A DNA stretch of 45,931 nt, taken from assembly GCA_016934265.1 (NCBI GenBank), contig JAFGTF010000035.1, positions 1 to 45,931 on the forward strand, read 5' to 3'. The translations under genes were made by a program, and so were the position numbers. This stretch comes from Spirochaetota bacterium (lineage in GTDB: Bacteria; Spirochaetota; B62-G9; DRHN01). Below the pieces are notes generated by a model that was not told the DNA's origin, did not search any database, and was given only the letters and a program-made list of their open reading frames with translations. Shown here in pieces: positions 32,429 to 42,275 of this stretch; the stretch's first letter is position 1; every line of letters starts with the position of its first letter.

Positions 32429-33960
32429 GTTGACATCACCTTTCTGAACTCCTCGGGCCCGAGAACTTTCTGAATCCTTCCCTCCCTCACGAACATTATC
32501 CTGTCGCAGAGTACGGAGTATTCTTTGGGCTCGTCGCTAACCAGGATCATTGATATGCCCTTCTTTTTCATCTCCAGCAATACCTCGTAGATGTCCTCTC
32601 TGGCCCCTACATCTATCCCTATCGTTGGATCGTCTAAAAGAAGTATATCCGGGTTTCTCTCAAGCCACTTCCCCACGGAAACCTTCTGTTTATTACCGCC
32701 GCTCAACGAGTAGCAATCGGTTCCTACTCCCGGGGCTTTTATTTCCAGCTTCTTTACGATGTTCTCAGCCATTTTCCTCTCGGCGTTGAAGTGAATTACC
32801 GGAATGATCTTTCCCAGTATTTTCTCCATGTTGATTATCGAGATGTTCTTTGCAATAGACCAGTTGAGGAACAGCTCTTTACCTGTTTCACCGGAGAAAT
32901 ACCCGATACCCCTTGCAAGCCTTACGTGGGGGAGCTCGTCGGCCTTGAGTTCTTGATCTTTGACTTTAAGCTCCCCTTCATCAAAATTTAAAAGACCGGC
33001 AATTGTCCGTATTATCTGGCTTTTGCCTGACCCCGCCGGGCCAAAAAATCCCATGCACGTTCCTTTATAGAGATCGAATGAGACGTCATAAAAATGTCCG
33101 CTTTTCGTAAGATTCTTAGCTGACAGGACTACTTTCCTGCCTGCAACCTTCTTTTCTTCCGTTCTTGAGATATATTCCGATGATTTTCTACCCACTATGG
33201 CTCTGAAAAGGTCTTCCTCCGTCATCTTCTGTTTGGAAAAGTCATACTGTGCAACTAGGTTCCCGTCTCGCAATACGTGCACTCTGTCCGTGAATTCCAT
33301 CACCTCAGGGATTATGTGCGAAATGAAGATGAAGGAAGCATTTTTTTTCATTTTTAAAAGATCCCTGAACAACTCCTTGCTTTCATCGTCGGTCAGAGGC
33401 GAAGTCGGTTCATCGAGTATGATGATCGGTGTCGTGTCTGTGTCCTCGCTCTCCAATCGCACTCCCAGTATAGCTCGTGCAATCTCAACCATCTTCTGGG
33501 TGGAAAGCGGCAGTTCATGCATAAATGACTCAACATTGCACGCAACATGAAACTCTTCCAGAATACTACAGGCCTGCTCCCTCATTTTATCCATCTGCAA
33601 TTTCATAAGCTTTATATACTTGTCCTCATGGCCTAGAAAGAGGAACTGATATACCTTCAGCCAGGGTATCACACCGTTTTCCTGGTACACTATCGATATC
33701 CCCCGCCTTGCCGCCTCTTTTGGATTCCTTGGGAACGGGACCTTTTTCCCCTTGTGATACATTTCCCCCTTGTCTGGAGAATACACGCCTACCAGTATCT
33801 TCATGAGTGTGGATTTTCCCGCTCCGTTTTCTCCGACAACGCCTACTATTTCATTTTCACGGGCCTCTATACTGACATCATTCAGGGCATGTACCACCCT
33901 GTCGAAGGTTTTGGAGACCTCTCTTACTTCCAATAATCCGTCATCCATCGGCATCACCAT
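32425..33960 (-). CDS. Sugar ABC transporter ATP-binding protein (two NBDs)
   Basis: A 511-residue duplicated ATPase of the RbsA/MglA type. First domain: Walker A GENGAGKST, LPLSTQKMVEIARAI in place of a canonical LSGGQ, Walker B IIILDEPTSPL. Second domain: Walker A GPAGSGKSQ, signature YSLSGGNKQKVSVGKW, Walker B ILLLDDPTIGID with Asp in place of the catalytic Glu. Three adjacent ATG/GTG codons occur at the start; no strong ribosome-binding site distinguishes them. It lies 253 bases downstream of the binding-protein gene and overlaps the permease gene that follows. Confidence 0.92.
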   Translation of the reverse strand: MVMPMDDGLLEVREVSKTFDRVVHALNDVSIEARENEIVGVVGENGAGKSTLMKILVGVYSPDKGEMYHKGKKVPFPRNPKEAARRGISIVYQENGVIPWLKVYQFLFLGHEDKYIKLMKLQMDKMREQACSILEEFHVACNVESFMHELPLSTQKMVEIARAILGVRLESEDTDTTPIIILDEPTSPLTDDESKELFRDLLKMKKNASFIFISHIIPEVMEFTDRVHVLRDGNLVAQYDFSKQKMTEEDLFRAIVGRKSSEYISRTEEKKVAGRKVVLSAKNLTKSGHFYDVSFDLYKGTCMGFFGPAGSGKSQIIRTIAGLLNFDEGELKVKDQELKADELPHVRLARGIGYFSGETGKELFLNWSIAKNISIINMEKILGKIIPVIHFNAERKMAENIVKKLEIKAPGVGTDCYSLSGGNKQKVSVGKWLERNPDILLLDDPTIGIDVGAREDIYEVLLEMKKKGISMILVSDEPKEYSVLCDRIMFVREGRIQKVLGPEEFRKVMST

Positions 33961-34213
33961 AGGTATTCATAGTTCCTGACAACCTCCCATCCTTTTAACG
34001 AGACTCACGTAAGGTTTAAAAAGAGGGGAGTATAAGGGGGGAGCAAGAGCCGTTCAAGTAGCAGAATACACCGAAATCAAACTCATAAATAAACACGCGT
34101 TAATTTCAATATACCACTACTTGGTCGCTTTTAATACTCGATCAGCTCTTTTTTCGTTACTCATTCCCCTACATACTCCCCTCACTCACTGCGTACTCAC
34201 GTAATACCTGCCT

Positions 34214-35704
34214 TTACTGCCAGTCGGTTGCCGTCTTCAGCTCTGGCGGGAACTGCTTGGCATATTCCTCCGCTTCCTTCCACGTGTCAATATGGAAGTC
34301 CAAAAAATATTTGTGGAGCGCACCGACATGTTTCCTGACAGCATCGAGGCTTCCGAACTTCTTGAGCTTTGCCGGAAAGTAGTAGTTATGCGAGAGGGGG
34401 GCCAGTACGGTTCCTCCCCCTGCGTGGCGGTCATATTTCAGACCAAGCTCTTCGCACTTTGAAAGGGACAACAGCCTGAAGTCGTACGGATACTGAGGCT
34501 TATCCTCTTTGAAATGTATCAATATCTTGTCTATGTTATCCTTGGTCGGGCCTATAGAGAAGCTCGGGTTTTTATTTATGCCCGAAGCCTCGGCCAGCTT
34601 TTCGATTTCACCCGGTCTGCCGTAACAGTCCAGCCTCCCTGCTTGAATCATCTCATCCCGCAGCGGGTACCACGCACCGACACACATATCGTACAGCATG
34701 GAGACCGTTCTTCCGCCGAAGTATGGTATGGCGAATCCGGAGGTGACCAGGAAATTTCCCTTTAGTATTTCCTGCGCTGTGGTCAATTCCATGTCTCTTG
34801 ACGCCGTGAACGGACCGATGTTAACGCCGGCGTCTTTCAGTGCACTCAACGCACCTGTGGTCTGCGAGTCGTTGGCACCCCAGAACCCTTCATAATCCTT
34901 TCGCTCAGCAAGACATGCCTCGCCTGCTTTCCTACCTCCCTCATAACCCCACTCACCGTACTGGTGGCCAAGCAGCTTCATCTCCGGATAGTTTTTCCAT
35001 GCCATGAAGACTCCCAGGTTAATGTAGACGGTAGAGACGGTTGCCGCGGTCTTGGAAGCCTGGTGGTGTAAAAGCTTCGTTTTACCGTTCTGCCTCATCT
35101 TCTCCATCAGCAGCGTCAATGGCGGATACGTCTGCTCGGCTGACAGGGGCGTATTATCAATGACCCAACGCGGCCCATAATCTCCGGGGAACACGTCACC
35201 TGTGTACCCGAAGTTTGTGGAAAGGAACACCTTGTTCTCATCGCAGATTCTACACAGCTCGGGCATAATAGACATGGGAGGAACGTTCAAGTGTAACCCC
35301 TTTGCCCCTTTCGCTATCATGCTCTCTGCCGTCTCGAGCCATTCCGAATCGGTGGTGGCCACCGCGCCCATGAAATTCAGACCGAGCTGTTCGGCTGCTT
35401 CCTGCTGGGACTGGTAGTTCATGATCGCATATTCTTGCGCGAGATGCCAGGTGATATGACCAAACCCGAACTTTTCCCCGGGCTTGGCATTCTTGTATTT
35501 CTGTGCAAGCTCTTTCCTCCCCGCCTCAGTAGTAGCGAATTCGGGGGCAGCCTCCTTGGACTTCGGCTTACTTTCTGCGAAAGCTTTAGAGGGACCGCCG
35601 AGACGCCTTACCACACTGCTCGCTGCTATACCCGCGGCCGCCGCTCCCGCCATTTTCAACACCTGCCGTCTAGTGAACTTTTTTGATTTTTCCTCTTTCT
35701 TCAT
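34214..35704 (-). CDS. Sugar ABC transporter substrate-binding protein with a Tat signal peptide
   Basis: A 496-residue periplasmic binding protein. The N-terminus has a twin-arginine signal, KKFTRRQVLKMAGAAAAGIA, with cleavage near AFAES. Tat export implies folding in the cytoplasm before secretion. The mature part has the RbsB-like fold: WLETAESMIAKGAKGLHLNV, LSTNFGYTGD, GFWGANDSQTTGALSALKDAG and TAQEILKGNF. It is longer than RbsB (about 300), with a C-terminal extension of some 120 residues after the fold. GGGAGGAGAGG lies directly before the ATG. First gene of the leftward operon that encodes its ATPase, two permeases, three SDRs and glycerol kinase. Ligand unknown. Confidence 0.9.
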   Translation of the reverse strand: MKKEEKSKKFTRRQVLKMAGAAAAGIAASSVVRRLGGPSKAFAESKPKSKEAAPEFATTEAGRKELAQKYKNAKPGEKFGFGHITWHLAQEYAIMNYQSQQEAAEQLGLNFMGAVATTDSEWLETAESMIAKGAKGLHLNVPPMSIMPELCRICDENKVFLSTNFGYTGDVFPGDYGPRWVIDNTPLSAEQTYPPLTLLMEKMRQNGKTKLLHHQASKTAATVSTVYINLGVFMAWKNYPEMKLLGHQYGEWGYEGGRKAGEACLAERKDYEGFWGANDSQTTGALSALKDAGVNIGPFTASRDMELTTAQEILKGNFLVTSGFAIPYFGGRTVSMLYDMCVGAWYPLRDEMIQAGRLDCYGRPGEIEKLAEASGINKNPSFSIGPTKDNIDKILIHFKEDKPQYPYDFRLLSLSKCEELGLKYDRHAGGGTVLAPLSHNYYFPAKLKKFGSLDAVRKHVGALHKYFLDFHIDTWKEAEEYAKQFPPELKTATDWQ

Positions 35705-35746
35705 CCTCTCCTCCCTTTTATTACCATGAAATGTTAATATTTGTTA

Positions 35747-35766
35747 TCTCATTTTTGTAAATGAGA
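35747..35766 (-). promoter_or_regulatory. Leader hairpin after a free Shine-Dalgarno-like sequence
   Basis: TCTCATTT and AAATGAGA form an 8-base perfect stem with a 4-base loop, 42 bases upstream of the binding-protein gene. In the leftward transcript, AAAGGAGG lies directly before it without a start codon at useful spacing. It may be an mRNA-stability or regulatory element. Confidence 0.35.
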
Positions 35767-36474
35767 AACCTCCTTTAATACTAACAATTCTAAGAGATGA
35801 TATATTAGGGCCGCTTTAATCAGAGAATTGTTTTCCTCCACACAAAAGACAACTTGCCGCAGGATACATCATCGATAATCACGATAAACAGTTTCTCGAA
35901 AAATGACCACCGTATGTATTGCGTTACTATCGCTTTCTTTTGTTTCTACTCTGCTTGCACTCTGTACTAGGATGATACGTCAAGAGGGACTGACTTCACT
36001 ATTTGCTGGTTCACATACAAGAGGTGCAGAACGTTCAAAGATCGATCTGCTCTCTAAAATCGCAAGATTCGCCTGGTGAGTTCAATTCATACCGCATTAC
36101 ACGCTAATAGAAATATTTTAATTATCCTTGCCACTCTACACTTTCGAAGATTGTTTGTCAAGTTTAATTTATTGAATATAAATAAAATTGAATTTTATTA
36201 GCCCCCAAATACCCCGTTCCGATACGCCGCTTTTCAGAAAGCCGTTCGGCCGAGAAGATGTAAAACGAAGACGGGTACAAACCTCGAAAAAAAGGGTGGT
36301 AGAAGGCCGCTTCTTTCTTAAAAAAGGAATACTCTCACGTTTACTGCCTGCGGGTCCGATACGAACAGCACGGGAAAGACCGAGAAATCGGATACGAGTC
36401 GTCGTATAAAACGACGGTCGCAAAAACCGAATGAAGAGACAAAGCGGGTGCGCCCGTACGCATCGTCAAATCGT
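35767..36474. other. Intergenic region without a supportable gene
   Basis: About 700 bases between the leftward transporter operon and the sensor kinase gene. Both strands have ORFs of 73-84 codons near 36169-36423, but neither has a ribosome-binding site or recognisable family. A small hairpin (CGTCGT, 5-base loop, ACGACG) sits near 36398-36414. The promoter of the transporter operon should lie in the first 150 bases, but I see no clear -35/-10 pair. Confidence 0.4.
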
Positions 36475-36490
36475 AAAACCGGCCCCGGTT
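36475..36490 (-). terminator. Weak terminator after the hybrid sensor kinase
   Basis: In the leftward transcript AACCGG and CCGGTT form a short GC stem around a GG loop, followed by TTTT, directly at the kinase stop codon. Six base pairs and a four-base T-run make this weak. Confidence 0.35.
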
Positions 36491-36491
36491 C

Positions 36492-39278
36492 TCATTGTTT
36501 GAGCACCTCCTTTACGGCGTGAAGCAGATCGGCCAGGTTATACGGCTTGTTCATGAATCGATACCCCCTCTTTTTTATGACAGGCCATTGTGATTTCTCA
36601 TCGAGGTATCCGCTGCTCAAAATCACCTTGAGCCCGGGATTTTTTTCACGCAGAGCCTCGACCAGCTCTATACCCGACTTTCCCGGAAGCACCACATCGC
36701 TGAAAAGGAGCCCGACCTCCTCTTTATGCTCTTCGTAGATCTTCAACGCTTCATCTGCGTTCTTTGCCACGAACACCGCATACCCGTATTCCTCCAACGC
36801 TTTCGTTGCGAAGTTTCGAAGCAGCGCATCGTCCTCGACGAGCAGCACCCATTCACCCTCTCCCTTTAGTCCCTTCAAGGAAACCTTCGCTTCCGGGGCC
36901 TTATCGCCCTTCATCCCGATTGCAGGCAGATACGTTCTGAACGACGATCCCCGACCCGGCTCGCTGTGGACATTTATCCAGCCGTTGTGCTGCTTCACGA
37001 TTCCGTAGATGACCGACAACCCGAGGCCCGTACCGGTTTCTTTCGTGGTAAAAAACGGATCAAATACACTGGCGACTGTTTCCTCGTTCATGCCGACTCC
37101 CGTATCTTCTACCGTCACGCACACGAATCTGCCCGGCCGTGCGTAGGAATAAACTTTTACATACCTGGGATCTATTATCACATTTTCCGTCTTTATGGAA
37201 AGATTTCCGCCGCCGGGCATTGCGTCACGGGCGTTTATCACAAGATTCATCACTATCTGCTCGAACTGCCCCTTGTCCGCCTCGACCGGGGCGAGCGAAG
37301 GATCGAACGATGTGGAAAATGTGATGTCCTCCCCAATGAGCCTTTTCAGCATTTTCTCCATGTCCTTGATAACGTCGTTCAGGTCCAGCACCGTTTTCTC
37401 GAGCACCTGCTTCCTGCTGAAGGCGAGCAGCTGGTTGGTCAAAGACGCGGCCCTGTTCCCGGCCTTTTTTATCTCTTCGATGATGCCTCTGTACTGGTCA
37501 TTATCGTCCATTTTCATAAGAAGGAAGTCGCTGTAGCCTATGATCGCGCTGAGCATATTGTTGAAATCGTGCGCCACGCCGCCCGCGAGTGTGCCGATCG
37601 CTTCCATCTTCTGAGACTGAATGAGCTGGGCCTCGAGGTTCTTCTTCTCCGTGACGTCTTCCTTTATACATATAAAATGAGTGATGGTTCCCTCGTTGTC
37701 CCTCACCGGTGAGATCAACGCAGACTCCCAGTACAGCTCCCCTCCTTTTTTCTTGTTATGGAGCTCTCCATTCCACTCTTTTCCCGAGGTGATGGTGTCC
37801 CACATCTCTTTGTAAAACGCCTGCGTGTGCTCTCCCGATTTCAAAAAACGCGGGTTCTTTCCGATAGCCTCCTTGTAGCCGTATCCTGTTACCTCGGTGA
37901 ACTTCGGGTTGACGTATTCTATATCACCCTCCTTGTCCGTTATCACGATGCTCACCGGGCTCTGTTCGACCGCAGCGGATAGCTGGCGAACTGCCTCTTC
38001 CGAGAGCTCCTTTTCGGTCACGTCCTGTTCAATTCCCACCAGGCGAACCTGGTTTCCCGCCTCATCGTACTCTATCTCTCCCTGTGCATTGACGATACGC
38101 ACTTCACCGTTCGGCAGGAGGATTCTGTGGGTAATGGCGTACGGTTTCTTCGCGGCCAAGGCCTCATGAACCGTTTTATCCACCTTCTCCCGGTCATCCG
38201 GATGCACCGCCTTGATGAATCCCTCGTACGTCGCTTTGAATGCACCCGGCTCCACCCCGAAAATTTTATACATCTCATCCGACCAGATCAGCTCGTCAGA
38301 TACGATATTCCACTCCCAGTTTCCCATGCGAGAGATTTGCTGCGCCTTACGAAGGCCTGACTCGCTTTTACGCAGCGCCCGTTCTGCCTGCTTACGTTCC
38401 GAGACGTCTACGCCCAGGGAGACGGACCCAACCGATTTCCCATGCTCGTCTATGAGATTTTTAGAGTACCATGATATGATCCGCTCTTCTCCGTCTTTGC
38501 TTCGAATGGTGGTTTCGTAGTCTTCCAGTACTTTCTCCTGTTTGATGACATCCAAAGCGGCACTCGTCATCTGGGCACGATACTTTTCATCCGGGTAAAG
38601 CCATTCCCATATTTTTTCGTTGCCCATTACTTCTTCCTTTGTATAGCCGCTTATCCGTTCGGCCGCCTTGTTCCAAATCGTTACCCGTCTTTTTTCGTCC
38701 AGCACGTTGAACCAGACGTTCACGTTGTCGATGACGCTCTCAAGATAACGGTTGAGCCTTCTAACCTTTTCTTCAGCCTTGTTCCGTTCGGCCACTTCTT
38801 CTTGCAGTTCCACCACCTTTTTTTCCAGCTTTGTGGACAAGCGCTGGCTGTACCGTCTCAGGGTTTCTTCGTCTTCGAGCGTCGCTACTTTTGGCTGCAT
38901 CGTCTTATCCTTCACCTCCCGCAGCATGTCGCCGACTTCGGCGAGAAAACTTTCAGGCTCTATCGGCTTCCTGATGAACCGGTCCGCCCCGAGGCTCAGG
39001 GCGAACTCCTCATCTTCTTTCTCGGTATATGTCGCGGTATAGAAAATGAACGGTATTCGTCTAAGCTCCCTGTCGCTCTTGCACTCCATGCAGAGCTGAA
39101 ACCCGTCCATGACCGGCATGAAGATATCCGAGATGATGAGATCGACCTTCTTTTGCCGGAGCGTTTGGAGGGCGCTCTTTCCGTTCGTTTCGAAAAGCAC
39201 CGTATACCCTTCCGGCTCGAGCATGGCTTTTATGAGCTCATAGTTGAACACCTGATCGTCGACAATGAGAATATTCAT
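36492..39278 (-). CDS. Hybrid sensor histidine kinase: REC-PAS-PAS-PAS-HisKA-HATPase-REC
   Basis: A 928-residue soluble signalling protein with no membrane segment. Domain order: receiver 1-120 (VDDQV; phospho-acceptor Asp51 in IISDIFMPVMDG), coiled coil about 135-175, three PAS domains at roughly 180-545, each with PAC-type ends (for example HFICIKEDVTEKK), HisKA with the phosphorylated His in GGVAHDFNNML near 565, HATPase with NLVINARDAMPGG and DTGVGM near 680-790, and a second receiver near 810-925 (LLFSDVVLPGKSG). The two receivers imply a multistep phosphorelay. It overlaps the preceding stand-alone receiver gene (ATGA). Input signal and output are unknown. Confidence 0.92.
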   Translation of the reverse strand: MNILIVDDQVFNYELIKAMLEPEGYTVLFETNGKSALQTLRQKKVDLIISDIFMPVMDGFQLCMECKSDRELRRIPFIFYTATYTEKEDEEFALSLGADRFIRKPIEPESFLAEVGDMLREVKDKTMQPKVATLEDEETLRRYSQRLSTKLEKKVVELQEEVAERNKAEEKVRRLNRYLESVIDNVNVWFNVLDEKRRVTIWNKAAERISGYTKEEVMGNEKIWEWLYPDEKYRAQMTSAALDVIKQEKVLEDYETTIRSKDGEERIISWYSKNLIDEHGKSVGSVSLGVDVSERKQAERALRKSESGLRKAQQISRMGNWEWNIVSDELIWSDEMYKIFGVEPGAFKATYEGFIKAVHPDDREKVDKTVHEALAAKKPYAITHRILLPNGEVRIVNAQGEIEYDEAGNQVRLVGIEQDVTEKELSEEAVRQLSAAVEQSPVSIVITDKEGDIEYVNPKFTEVTGYGYKEAIGKNPRFLKSGEHTQAFYKEMWDTITSGKEWNGELHNKKKGGELYWESALISPVRDNEGTITHFICIKEDVTEKKNLEAQLIQSQKMEAIGTLAGGVAHDFNNMLSAIIGYSDFLLMKMDDNDQYRGIIEEIKKAGNRAASLTNQLLAFSRKQVLEKTVLDLNDVIKDMEKMLKRLIGEDITFSTSFDPSLAPVEADKGQFEQIVMNLVINARDAMPGGGNLSIKTENVIIDPRYVKVYSYARPGRFVCVTVEDTGVGMNEETVASVFDPFFTTKETGTGLGLSVIYGIVKQHNGWINVHSEPGRGSSFRTYLPAIGMKGDKAPEAKVSLKGLKGEGEWVLLVEDDALLRNFATKALEEYGYAVFVAKNADEALKIYEEHKEEVGLLFSDVVLPGKSGIELVEALREKNPGLKVILSSGYLDEKSQWPVIKKRGYRFMNKPYNLADLLHAVKEVLKQ

Positions 39279-39661
39279 GGCTGTGTGCCCTTCTTGTTTA
39301 ATTTTATATATTTTTTTACATGTTTAATAAATTTATCCGGCTCTATGGGTTTTTCTATATAGGCTGTACAGCCGGCATCGAATGCCCTCGTTTTGTCTCC
39401 CGTCATGGCATAGGAGGTTACGGCTATAATGGGAACATCGCCGTCCCCGGAAGACTGCCGGATCCTTCGCGTTGCCTCGAGACCGTTGATGTCGGGCAGC
39501 TGGATGTCCATGATAATGAGGTCGAACCGTTCGCGAGCGGCCGCTTCGACTCCACCTTCCCCTGTAACCGCCTCGACGATTTCGAACCCGTTCTGCTCCA
39601 GCAGGCATCTGATCATATATCTGTTGCTTTCGTTGTCCTCGATTACCAGCACCCTTTTCAT
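39275..39661 (-). CDS. Stand-alone response regulator receiver (CheY-like)
   Basis: A 128-residue single REC domain. VLVIEDNESNRYM carries the acidic pair, IIMDIQLPDINGLEA the phospho-acceptor aspartate, ITSYAMTG-type AVTSYAMTGD the conserved Thr/Ser, and YIEKPIEPDKF the lysine. There is no output domain, so it must work by protein contact or as a phosphotransfer step. I chose the ATG at 39661; a GTG at 39679 has no ribosome-binding site. Its stop overlaps the start of the hybrid kinase gene, suggesting the two function together. Confidence 0.9.
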   Translation of the reverse strand: MKRVLVIEDNESNRYMIRCLLEQNGFEIVEAVTGEGGVEAAARERFDLIIMDIQLPDINGLEATRRIRQSSGDGDVPIIAVTSYAMTGDKTRAFDAGCTAYIEKPIEPDKFIKHVKKYIKLNKKGTQP

Positions 39662-39731
39662 GTTCTTATTCTCATCCACTATGGAGATAATACAATTAAT
39701 ATTTCAATACGCCTGTATGCGACCTCCTCGT

Positions 39732-42269
39732 TCACTTTCCACTCCCTTTCTTACCGGCGGGTACGGAGACCGGGAGGACCACGGTAAACGTGCTTCCCTT
39801 TCCCACCGTGCTTTCGGCCGTTATCTCCCCTCCCAAAAGGGCGGTGAGTTTCTTGCTGAGGTACAGGCCGAGTCCTGTCCCCTCGAACCGTTTCGTCAGG
39901 CTCATGTCCACCTGCTGGAACGGCTGGAAGAGCCGTATCATGTTTTCATCCGAAATACCGATACCGGTATCCGTCACCTTGATTTCGATATCGCCGCCGA
40001 GCCGCCTGGCATGTATCCCGACATGCCCCTCCTCGGTGTACTTGACCGCGTTGCTCATGAGGTTCAATAGCACCTGTTTCACCCTACGCCGGTCGCTTTG
40101 CATCGTGGTTCCCGCGGGAATGCCCGCGGCCAGCACGAGGCCCTTTTCATCCATCGTCGTTTTCACGCTTTCGGTCACCTCTTCGGCAACCTCTGTGAAA
40201 TCGAACGATTCGACGGAAAGGTCCACCTTTTCCGCCTCGATCTTCGAAATATCCAGAATATCGTTGATCATGTCCAAAAGATGCCGGCTGTTGTCTTGCA
40301 CGATCGAAAGCTGTTTCTTCTGCTCAGCGTTCAGGTCTCCGGCCAAGCCCATAAGCATGATGCCGGTAAAGCCGATGATCGCGTTCAGCGGTGTACGAAG
40401 CTCGTGGCTCATACTCGCAAGGAACACGGATTTCAAACGCTCGGCTTCCTGCGCCTTTTCGAGCGCACCGGACAGCTCTTCGGTCCTTTCTTGCACCCGC
40501 CGCTCCAATTCCTCGGCATATCTTCGTAACTCCTCGTTGAGCTTTCTGACTTGGTCCTCCGCCCGCTTACGATCGGTTATATCCTGGAATATCCCCCTCA
40601 CCTTTACCACCTTGCCTCCTTCAGTGACGGGCTGTGCGATGGTCCTCACCCATTTTTTTACCCCCCGCGTGTCGGTCATCAAAAGCTCCAGGTCGTACGG
40701 CTTGCCTTTTGAGACCGCTTCATCTACCGCGGCCTCGATTGTCTTCCTGTATTTCCCCTTGTAGAAGCTCAATCCCAGCTCAACCCCGGTCGCCTGAGAG
40801 GGATCCAATCCATGTATCCTCGCCGTCTCTTCCGTCCATGTCCCTTTCCGGGTCGCTACGTCGAACTCCCACGCCCCGATTTTCGCCATCCTGCTCGTTT
40901 CATTCAGGAGCATATCTCTTTTTCGAAGCTCTTTCTCGATCCTGCGCGTGGCGGTAATATCCACATGCGATCCGATCATGCGCACCGGTTTCCCCTCCCC
41001 GTCTTTCAGCAGTTTCGCCTGGGTAAGGATATTGCGGTAGCCCCCGTCCCTGTGCCTGAATCGAAACTCCTGCTCATAGCGATGCGTGGGGTTTTTTAAA
41101 TACGCGTCGATAGCTGAAAGCATACGGCCCAGGTCCTCCGGATGGACCCGGCTCTTCCACTCTTCGAAATCGTCCGAAATCTCGTCTTCCTCGTAGCCGA
41201 TCTGCTTTTTCCATACCGGCGAATAGTAAACCCTGTTCGATTCGAGGTCCCAATCCCAAAGACCTACATTGGCCGCACTGACCGCGAGCTCGAGCCGTGC
41301 TCTTGCTTCCCCGATCTCTTCTTCCGCGCGCCTGAGGTCCGTAATATCCAGTGATACTACACCGACCTCAGAAGCGCTTTCCGGAAGCAGGATCGGAAAC
41401 TTCTCCGAAAGGTAGGTACGAAATCCCCCTTCCCGTGGGAACTGTTCGATCACCCTGACGTTTTTACCCTCACAAAGGGCCTCTTCCTCCTCCCTTCTGA
41501 TTTTCTCCGCCACCTCCCCCGGCCAGAACTCGTCATTCATCCCGCCGACCAGGACGTCGGATTTGCCACCGAAGTATTCCCTGCACTGCTCGTTCAGGTA
41601 GGTAACGTGCCCGCTTTGATCCTTGATAAACGCGCATCCTGGAAAATGGCGCATAAAGAGCCTGAACCGCTCTTCAGCCTCCCGCATCGCCTTCTGGGCC
41701 GCGATACCGGCATCCACGTTGGAGAGCAGCGTGCCGAGCAACAGCGTGCCGAGGGGGAATATGGCCATTACCGGAATCGTGATCGCTTTCAGCACGTCGA
41801 CCGCCGCAGGACGCGGCAGTGCGAGCATACAGAGGAGCATTACAATATGGACGACGAAGCCGAAAAAGTAATAAAAAAGCGCTTCCTTAATGCGGGGGAG
41901 CCTCCTTTTGAGGTAAAGGCCCGCGACACCGATGACTGCCGAGGATACAATCACGAGCACCCCGGGTATCACCCCCGCACCTCCCAGATAGAAGCGGAAG
42001 GAACATGCCATTACAGCGGAAATAGCGGCGGCAACGGGGCCGCCGAAAAGACCCGCAAGACCGATGACGATTGACCTCCCGTCGAAAAAAATTCCCGGAC
42101 TGAACTGCATGGGGTTGAGCATTCCTGCTATCGCAACGGCGCCGAAAAGAAGACCGCTGCCGATCCGTTTCTTGAGGGATTCGCCCTTCCATATCCGCAT
42201 GAGGAAGCTGTAGAGGATGCCGAGGGCAAAAAGCCAGGCGATATTGTTAATCAGATCGATCAGCGACAT
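39732..42269 (-). CDS. Membrane sensor histidine kinase with 5TMR-LYT domain and three PAS domains
   Basis: An 845-residue inner-membrane kinase. Residues 1-190 form a 5TM receptor of the LytS/YhcK type, with the signatures NPMQFSPGIFFDGRSIVIG and LAGLFGGPVAAAISAVMA, then FRFYLGGAG. Three PAS domains follow (about 205-560), then a coiled coil (RRYAEELERRVQERTEEL), HisKA with His in SMSHELRTPLNAIIG, and HATPase with NLMSNAVKYTEEG, DTGIGI and GTGLGLYLSKKL. I chose the ATG at 42269, since GGAGG lies 7 bases upstream; a GTG at 42275 is less well placed. It heads the signalling operon. In LytS-type proteins this membrane domain senses small molecules or cell-envelope state; its ligand here is unknown. 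Confidence 0.92.
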   Translation of the reverse strand: MSLIDLINNIAWLFALGILYSFLMRIWKGESLKKRIGSGLLFGAVAIAGMLNPMQFSPGIFFDGRSIVIGLAGLFGGPVAAAISAVMACSFRFYLGGAGVIPGVLVIVSSAVIGVAGLYLKRRLPRIKEALFYYFFGFVVHIVMLLCMLALPRPAAVDVLKAITIPVMAIFPLGTLLLGTLLSNVDAGIAAQKAMREAEERFRLFMRHFPGCAFIKDQSGHVTYLNEQCREYFGGKSDVLVGGMNDEFWPGEVAEKIRREEEEALCEGKNVRVIEQFPREGGFRTYLSEKFPILLPESASEVGVVSLDITDLRRAEEEIGEARARLELAVSAANVGLWDWDLESNRVYYSPVWKKQIGYEEDEISDDFEEWKSRVHPEDLGRMLSAIDAYLKNPTHRYEQEFRFRHRDGGYRNILTQAKLLKDGEGKPVRMIGSHVDITATRRIEKELRKRDMLLNETSRMAKIGAWEFDVATRKGTWTEETARIHGLDPSQATGVELGLSFYKGKYRKTIEAAVDEAVSKGKPYDLELLMTDTRGVKKWVRTIAQPVTEGGKVVKVRGIFQDITDRKRAEDQVRKLNEELRRYAEELERRVQERTEELSGALEKAQEAERLKSVFLASMSHELRTPLNAIIGFTGIMLMGLAGDLNAEQKKQLSIVQDNSRHLLDMINDILDISKIEAEKVDLSVESFDFTEVAEEVTESVKTTMDEKGLVLAAGIPAGTTMQSDRRRVKQVLLNLMSNAVKYTEEGHVGIHARRLGGDIEIKVTDTGIGISDENMIRLFQPFQQVDMSLTKRFEGTGLGLYLSKKLTALLGGEITAESTVGKGSTFTVVLPVSVPAGKKGSGK

Positions 42270-42275
42270 TCCCAC

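Noticed and set aside
36169..36423. ORFs of 73-84 codons on both strands
   Set aside because: Arginine- and serine-rich products without ribosome-binding sites; they look like random open frames.
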